This document shows, in pieces, positions 6,951 to 11,017 of a DNA stretch of 11,017 bases. The DNA comes from Desulfobacteraceae bacterium (lineage in GTDB: Bacteria > Desulfobacterota > Desulfobacteria > Desulfobacterales > UBA5616). Positions within the stretch are counted from its first letter, which is position 1. Every line of letters begins with the position of its first letter. The stretch is from NCBI GenBank assembly GCA_030620375.1, contig JAUXEW010000076.1:1-11017 (forward strand), in the 5' to 3' direction. Position numbers and translations under genes: made by a program. Under the pieces are notes generated by a model. That model did no database searches. It saw only the letters and a list, made by a program, of their open reading frames with translations, and was not told the origin of the DNA.

Positions 6951-8255
6951 ATGAAAAAGAAAAAAGCGCTGGATAAGATAAGGGTTGCCGATTTTACCTG
7001 GTGGGGAGTGGGCCCTTACGTGACCAAGCTGCTGGGCAGTATGGGGGCTGAAGTCATCCGGATAGAATCAATGGAGCGGATCGACCCCATCCGGTTCGCG
7101 CCGCCCATGAAACCCGGACAATTCAGTGTGAATACCAGTGGATACTGGAACAACTTCAACCCCAACAAGCTTTCCATTACCCTCAATCTTGCCCGGGAAA
7201 AGGGAATTGAGATCGCAAAAAAACTGATCATGCGATCCGATATCGTGGCGGACAACTTCACCCCGAGGGTTATGCCGAAACTGGGTCTTGGTTATGAGAA
7301 AATATTGGAGATGAAGCCGAGCCTGATTCTGCTCAGCATGCCCGTCATGGGCCGCGGAGGTCCTCGAAGCAACTTTTCCGCCTTCGGCCACCAAATCGCG
7401 GGGCTGGCAGGATTAAACGCCATATCCGGATTTCCCGGACGTCCCCCGAGCGGCACCGGAAACGCACTGTCCGATTTTGGAATCAATCCTTATCAGGCCT
7501 CAACTGCACTTCTGGCGGCGTTACATTATCGAAACAAGACCGGCAAGGGGCAATTTATCGAGCTGGCGCAATATGAGGCAACCACCTGTGTCCTGGAGGC
7601 CGCAATTCTGGATTACACCGTCAATAAGAGAATTCAAGGACCCATGGGGAATCGTCATCTCCATGCCGCCCCGCATGGTGCTTACCGCTGCAAGGATGAA
7701 GAACGATGGACCCTCAACATACGCCTCACCGAACAGGAAAAAAAGGCGTTATCCCCGTATCTGGGAGATCCGCCATGGGCTGAGGAACGATGGTGTGCCA
7801 TCGCCGTATTTACCGACGAAGAGTGGCGGGGATTTTGTGGGGCTGTGGGTAATCCTTCCTGGACTGAAGACAGAAAGTTTTCAACTTTATCAAAGAGAAA
7901 AGAAAACGAGGATGAACTGGATGCCCATATCGAGGCATGGAGCCGGGAAAGAACACCGGAAGAGGTGATGCATTTGCTGCAGAAAAACGGGGTTGCCGCC
8001 GGGGTGATACAGAACAGTGAGGACCTGATGGAAAAAGATACGCACCTTAAGGAAAGGGAATTTTATCAGGTTCGTGAGCATCCGGAGATGGGACCGGTGA
8101 CCTACGATGGGCTGCAGTTTAAATTTTCAGAAACTCCCGGTGAGATTGAACGCGCCCCTCTCATGGGGGAGCATAATGAATATGTGTACGGAAAAATATT
8201 GGGTATGCCTGAGGAAGAGATTAACCAATATACTGTGGATGGCATTTTTATGTAA
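6951..8255 (+). CDS. Class III CoA-transferase, B-type subunit (B1), Asp-bearing, with internal duplication
   Basis: The 434-residue protein begins IRVADFTWWGVGPYVTK, then LGSMGAEVIRIES (28-40), NKLSITLNL (72-80), the loop MGRGGPRS (133-140), and NALSDFGINPYQAS, where Asp175 is the best candidate for the catalytic aspartate (one residue offset from strict spacing). LLAALHYRNKTGKGQFIELA follows. The middle contains a 28-residue tandem duplication (251-278 and 279-306) absent from its paralogue B2. The C-terminus has REHPEMGPVTYDG, FSETPGE and APLMGEHNEYVYG. Relative to formyl-CoA transferase it belongs to the longer subfamily that typically appears as adjacent pairs; BbsE/BbsF, the benzylsuccinate CoA-transferase, is the best-known heteromeric precedent. 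The ribosome-binding site is weak (CAGGG), hinting at translational coupling to A1. Substrate unknown. Confidence 0.85.
   Translation: MKKKKALDKIRVADFTWWGVGPYVTKLLGSMGAEVIRIESMERIDPIRFAPPMKPGQFSVNTSGYWNNFNPNKLSITLNLAREKGIEIAKKLIMRSDIVADNFTPRVMPKLGLGYEKILEMKPSLILLSMPVMGRGGPRSNFSAFGHQIAGLAGLNAISGFPGRPPSGTGNALSDFGINPYQASTALLAALHYRNKTGKGQFIELAQYEATTCVLEAAILDYTVNKRIQGPMGNRHLHAAPHGAYRCKDEERWTLNIRLTEQEKKALSPYLGDPPWAEERWCAIAVFTDEEWRGFCGAVGNPSWTEDRKFSTLSKRKENEDELDAHIEAWSRERTPEEVMHLLQKNGVAAGVIQNSEDLMEKDTHLKEREFYQVREHPEMGPVTYDGLQFKFSETPGEIERAPLMGEHNEYVYGKILGMPEEEINQYTVDGIFM
7701..7868 (+). repeat. Diverged in-frame tandem duplication, 2 x 84 bases, inside B1
   Basis: Unit 1 (7701-7784, residues 251-278) and unit 2 (7785-7868, residues 279-306) are each exactly 28 codons and align without gaps. 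Both begin ERW, share T-x-x-E, G-x-P and W-x-E at the same positions, and have matched hydrophobic positions; 9 of 28 residues are identical. The DNA at the unit starts still shows a near-perfect 13-base direct repeat, TGA(A/G)GAACGATGG (7697-7709 and 7781-7793). B2 carries one copy only, resembling unit 2 (AIAVFSDEEWQAFC). Unit 1 is therefore the extra, faster-diverged copy. Confidence 0.6.
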
Positions 8256-8284
8256 TCCAGCCTTATGGTTTCATGGGGTTAAGC

Positions 8285-9583
8285 ATGGCGGATCAACAGG
8301 TTCAAAATTCACTATTGGGGGGTTTCCGTGTTCTGGACCTAACCGATGAAAAAGGTTTTCTGTGCGGAAAAACCCTGGCGGATTTGGGTGCGGATGTCAT
8401 TAAAGTTGAAAAGCCGGGAGGAGATCAGGCCCGAAATATCGGTCCTTTTTACAAAGATATCCCCAATCGGGAAAAAAGCCTGTACTGGTTTGCCTGCAAT
8501 CTGAATAAGCGCAGCATAACCTTGGACATGGAGACTGCTGATGGTCATGAGATATTCAAAACGCTGATAAATACCGCTGACTTTGTGATTGAATCCTTTG
8601 ATCCGGGATACATGGACGAGCTGGGGTTAGGATATTCGGAATTGGAAAAGATCAATCCCCGTGTCATCATGACATCGATTACTCCCTTTGGCCAAACCGG
8701 TCCATACAAGGATCATAAAGCATCTGACATGATTCTGTGGAGCATGGGAGGTGTTCAATATTCAACCGGTGAGCCGGATTTTCCTCCTCTCCAGATGAGC
8801 CTGCCTCAAAGCTACTTTCATGGCGGGCTTCATGCCGCAATGGGAAGCATGATGGCTCATTACCATCGGCAAAGAACCGGAGAAGGGCAGCATGTTGACG
8901 TTTCGATCCAGCAGGCGGTCATGCTCACCTTGATGATCGCTGCCGAAGTATGGGAGCTGTATGGACAGGCCCTTAAGGACATGGCGGTTATATTGCCCGC
9001 AAGAGGAGGGGCCTTCCGCATTATTCCACGCATCAGCAGCCCGTTAAAAACGCGTATGATCTGGCCCTGTAAAGATGGCTATATCATCTGGAGCCTGGCG
9101 GTTTCCGGTGGATCGGCCGGCAACATCGCATCATCGCGCGCATTAATCAACATGATGGATCGTAATGGGATGGCGGGCAGGCTCAAAGACTATGACTGGG
9201 CTAAAATGGATACTTTGACGATTACTCAGGAAGAAGCCGACGACATTGAAAGCATTGTCGGTAAGTTCTTTCTGGCCGTAGCCAAAGCTGAAATCCTCAA
9301 GGAGGCGGTTAAGACAAAGGTGTTTATTGCTCCGGTGTTTACCGTCAAGGACATTTGCGAGTACCCTCACCTTGAAGCCAGAGGATTTTGGGCCGACGTC
9401 GCTCATCCTGAACTGGAGGATATCATAACGTATCCCGGTGCTTTCGTGACGATAGACGAGGCGCCCTGGAAGGTTTATCACCGCCCTCCGCTTATTGGAG
9501 AGCATAATCCGGATATATATGGAAAAGAGCTGGGCTTTTTAAAAGATCGGATGGTGCTTTTAAAACAGGCTAACGTGATATAG
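8285..9583 (+). CDS. Class III CoA-transferase, A-type subunit (A2), catalytic Asp replaced by Tyr
   Basis: From ATG 8285 this gives 432 residues (436 from ATG 8273). The later start is preferred because GGGG lies 6 bases upstream and the protein then begins like A1. It has FRVLDLTDEKGFLCGK, LADLGADVIKVEKPGGD, NLNKRSITLDMET, TPFGQTGPYK, TGEGQHVDVSI, VAHPELEDIITYPG and the ending PPLIGEHNPDIYGKELG, all shared with A1. The catalytic-Asp position reads PQSYFHGGLHA, so Tyr177 replaces Asp as in A1. Compared with the 388-residue first enzyme it has a longer central insert between the Asp-equivalent region and the C-terminal domain (WELYGQALKDMAVIL onward), also present in A1. It sits 29 bases after B1 and 15 bases before B2, so A2-B2 repeats the A1-B1 arrangement and probably forms a second heteromeric enzyme with another substrate. 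Confidence 0.85.
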   Translation: MADQQVQNSLLGGFRVLDLTDEKGFLCGKTLADLGADVIKVEKPGGDQARNIGPFYKDIPNREKSLYWFACNLNKRSITLDMETADGHEIFKTLINTADFVIESFDPGYMDELGLGYSELEKINPRVIMTSITPFGQTGPYKDHKASDMILWSMGGVQYSTGEPDFPPLQMSLPQSYFHGGLHAAMGSMMAHYHRQRTGEGQHVDVSIQQAVMLTLMIAAEVWELYGQALKDMAVILPARGGAFRIIPRISSPLKTRMIWPCKDGYIIWSLAVSGGSAGNIASSRALINMMDRNGMAGRLKDYDWAKMDTLTITQEEADDIESIVGKFFLAVAKAEILKEAVKTKVFIAPVFTVKDICEYPHLEARGFWADVAHPELEDIITYPGAFVTIDEAPWKVYHRPPLIGEHNPDIYGKELGFLKDRMVLLKQANVI

Positions 9584-9598
9584 AGAGAGGTGTGGGCC

Positions 9599-10867
9599 AT
9601 GAAGAAGGCGAATCAGGCCTTAAACGGCATAAAGGTTGTTGAACTTGCTTATGCAGGGGTTGGTCCGCAGATTACCAGAGAGTTGGCAGAACACGGCGCG
9701 ACAGTGGTTCGGATTGAATCGCATCGGGCACCCGATCCCTTGAGGATGATGTCCCCGTTTAAGAATTTTGAGTCGGGATTGAACCGCAGCGCATTCGGCG
9801 CTTGCTATAACACCCAAAAATACAGCATCAGCATCGACCTTAACATGACCAAAGGGCCGGCAATTGCCAAACAACTCGTATTATGGGCGGATGTGTTTCT
9901 TGACGGTATGACACCCGGAACAACGACAAAGTGGGGCCTTGACCATGAAAGCATCAGCGCGATAAAGCCCGACATCATATATGCCGGGACCTCCCAATTG
10001 GGCCGGACCGGGCCGGATTCCGCTTTCTCCGGTTGGGGGTACTTGTTGATGGCCATGTCGGGTTTTACCAATATCACAGGCCGGCCGGAAAGAACACCGT
10101 TAAATGTTGTGGCTTCTTATACGGATTATATTGCCCCGTGGTATATGGTGATCGCCTTGCTGGGTGCCCTTGACTATCGAAATAGAACAGGCCGGGGAAT
10201 GGTCATCAATCAATCCCAGCTGGAAAGTTCGCTCCAGTTTTTAAGTCCGGCGTTACTGGATTACAATGTAAATGGTCGCGTCATGAGCCGGAATGCGAAT
10301 CGACATCCCTATGCGGCCCCTCATGGCGTTTTCCCGTGTCGCAGTTCAGAAACTTCCACCGAGCAATGGGTTGCTATTGCCGTGTTTAGTGATGAAGAAT
10401 GGCAAGCGTTCTGCAGGGTTATCGACAAACCGGGTTGGATTGAGGATCCTAAATTTGCCGGGGTATTGGGAAGAAAAGAGAACGAAGAGGAACTGGAGGA
10501 GTTGATCGCCAAATGGACCGAAGAACTACCCGCCGAGCAGATCATGTCTATGATGCAAAACGCCGGCGTCGCAGCCGGTATGGTCCAATCGCCTGAAGAC
10601 CTTTTTAACGATCCGCAAGTGAAGCATCGAAACCATTTCAGACCGCTGGAACACCAGGTGATCGGTCGGCATTCATACAATGCTCCGGCGTATAAACTAT
10701 CCAAGACACCGTGTGATATTTCAAAGCCGGGACCTTGTCTGGGCGAGGATAATGAATTCGTCTTTAAAGAGATTCTAAACATGACGGATGATGATATTGA
10801 AGAATTTCTGGTAGCAGGTGTGATCACAACAGAGATGGATGCCCCGACGGCGCCGTCGGTTTTCTAG
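9599..10867 (+). CDS. Class III CoA-transferase, B-type subunit (B2), Asp-bearing
   Basis: ATG 9599 (422 residues) is chosen because AGAGAGG lies eight bases upstream; GTG 9590 would overlap that site. Markers are IKVVELAYAGVGPQITRELA, HGATVVRIES (32-41), QKYSISIDLN, TSQLGRTGPD, and ASYTDYIAPWYMV, in which Asp176 occupies the catalytic position with the usual spacing to LLGALDYRNRTGRG. The region AIAVFSDEEWQAFC corresponds to a single copy of the segment duplicated in B1; 16 of 27 residues match there. NAGVAAGMVQ and LSKTPCD occur near the end. The protein has about a dozen extra residues after VAGVI (TTEMDAPTAPSVF), and the DNA for these holds a perfect 16-base palindrome followed by TTTT. 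With A2 directly upstream it probably supplies the active-site aspartate of the second heteromeric CoA-transferase. Substrate unknown. Confidence 0.85.
   Translation: MKKANQALNGIKVVELAYAGVGPQITRELAEHGATVVRIESHRAPDPLRMMSPFKNFESGLNRSAFGACYNTQKYSISIDLNMTKGPAIAKQLVLWADVFLDGMTPGTTTKWGLDHESISAIKPDIIYAGTSQLGRTGPDSAFSGWGYLLMAMSGFTNITGRPERTPLNVVASYTDYIAPWYMVIALLGALDYRNRTGRGMVINQSQLESSLQFLSPALLDYNVNGRVMSRNANRHPYAAPHGVFPCRSSETSTEQWVAIAVFSDEEWQAFCRVIDKPGWIEDPKFAGVLGRKENEEELEELIAKWTEELPAEQIMSMMQNAGVAAGMVQSPEDLFNDPQVKHRNHFRPLEHQVIGRHSYNAPAYKLSKTPCDISKPGPCLGEDNEFVFKEILNMTDDDIEEFLVAGVITTEMDAPTAPSVF
10844..10864 (+). terminator. Possible intrinsic terminator inside the 3' end of B2
   Basis: CCGACGGC/GCCGTCGG (10844-10859) is a perfect 16-base palindrome, able to form a 6-bp stem with a GCGC loop, and is directly followed by TTTTC. 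It lies within the last codons of B2, with the stop TAG at 10865-10867. The stem is short and the T-run is only four, so partial termination or attenuation before the downstream ligase gene is more likely than a full stop. Chance GC-rich coding sequence is an alternative. Confidence 0.35.
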
Positions 10868-10896
10868 CTTTCGGTTGGGGGTAAAGGAGGGGTATC

Positions 10897-11017
10897 GTGA
10901 GTTTGTCCGGAATTATAAAGGAAAGAGCATCGACAGGGGACAACACGTTACAATTTTTTGAAGCGTGGGAGTTAACCCTGCCTCAATTACTAAAGGATAG
11001 AGCCCGGCGATACAAAG
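10897..11017 (+). CDS. Start of a probable AMP-forming acyl-CoA ligase (3' end outside window)
   Basis: GTG 10897 is preceded six bases upstream by a strong AAAGGAGG (10883-10890), and 40 codons remain open to the right edge. The peptide ends EAWELTLPQLLKDRARRYK, which matches the usual N-terminus of long-chain acyl-CoA synthetases and related AMP-binding ligases (T-L-P-x-L-L-x-x-R-A-x-x-Y). The nucleotide-binding motifs lie beyond the window, so the family call rests on this segment plus context: CoA-ligases commonly accompany CoA-transferases in acid-degradation operons. It starts 29 bases after B2 on the same strand. It would activate a carboxylic acid with ATP and CoA, giving the operon a second entry route to the thioester. 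Confidence 0.6.
   Translation, partial: MSLSGIIKERASTGDNTLQFFEAWELTLPQLLKDRARRYK

Noticed and set aside
1..11017. CRISPR array, tRNA or rRNA genes
   Set aside because: No regularly spaced repeats of suitable length, no cloverleaf-like sequence and no rRNA-like stretch were seen on reading the window.

Overview
The window looks like a chromosomal piece of an anaerobic, metabolically versatile bacterium, most plausibly a sulfate-reducing or syntrophic Desulfobacterota. That is an inference from gene content (a battery of CaiB/BaiF-type CoA-transferases, an orphan secreted cohesin-domain protein, a GxxExxY remnant, CGTCATGCCGG-type intergenic repeats). No marker gene in the window proves it. 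Every convincing gene is on the + strand.

Left part (1-2363), accessory and mobile in character: a broken GxxExxY gene running in from the left edge; a tandem CTTCGTGNN repeat; a small exported cohesin-domain protein (331-819); and a complete VapBC toxin-antitoxin module (947-1578) with a TTGACA promoter and a perfect 9-bp inverted repeat likely to be its operator. A 140-bp MITE-like element (1574-1713) follows, with perfect 10-bp terminal inverted repeats and a 5-bp direct repeat (AAACC) on both sides. Its left end supplies the vapC stop codon. About 650 bases with no convincing gene come next.

Right part (2364-11017), one compact co-directional cluster with gaps of 15-40 bases and good ribosome-binding sites: a single class III CoA-transferase (388 aa); a SAM-dependent O-methyltransferase-like protein; an FMN-dependent FabK/nitronate monooxygenase-family protein; four more class III CoA-transferases in the order A1-B1-A2-B2; and the first 40 codons of what is probably an AMP-forming acyl-CoA ligase.

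A1/A2 are one paralogous pair and B1/B2 another, so a two-gene unit seems to have been duplicated. At the position of the catalytic aspartate the A proteins carry Tyr, whereas the B proteins and the first CoA-transferase carry Asp. This suggests two heteromeric A+B enzymes, each with one Asp-bearing and one Asp-less subunit, comparable in layout to BbsE/BbsF of anaerobic toluene degradation. B1 also contains a diverged in-frame 28-residue tandem duplication.

Together the cluster suggests activation and processing of one or more carboxylic acids as CoA thioesters: ligase or CoA-transferases attach CoA, the flavoprotein reduces or oxidises the acyl group, and the methyltransferase modifies it. 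The substrate cannot be read from the sequence, and I do not recognise this exact gene combination as a described pathway.
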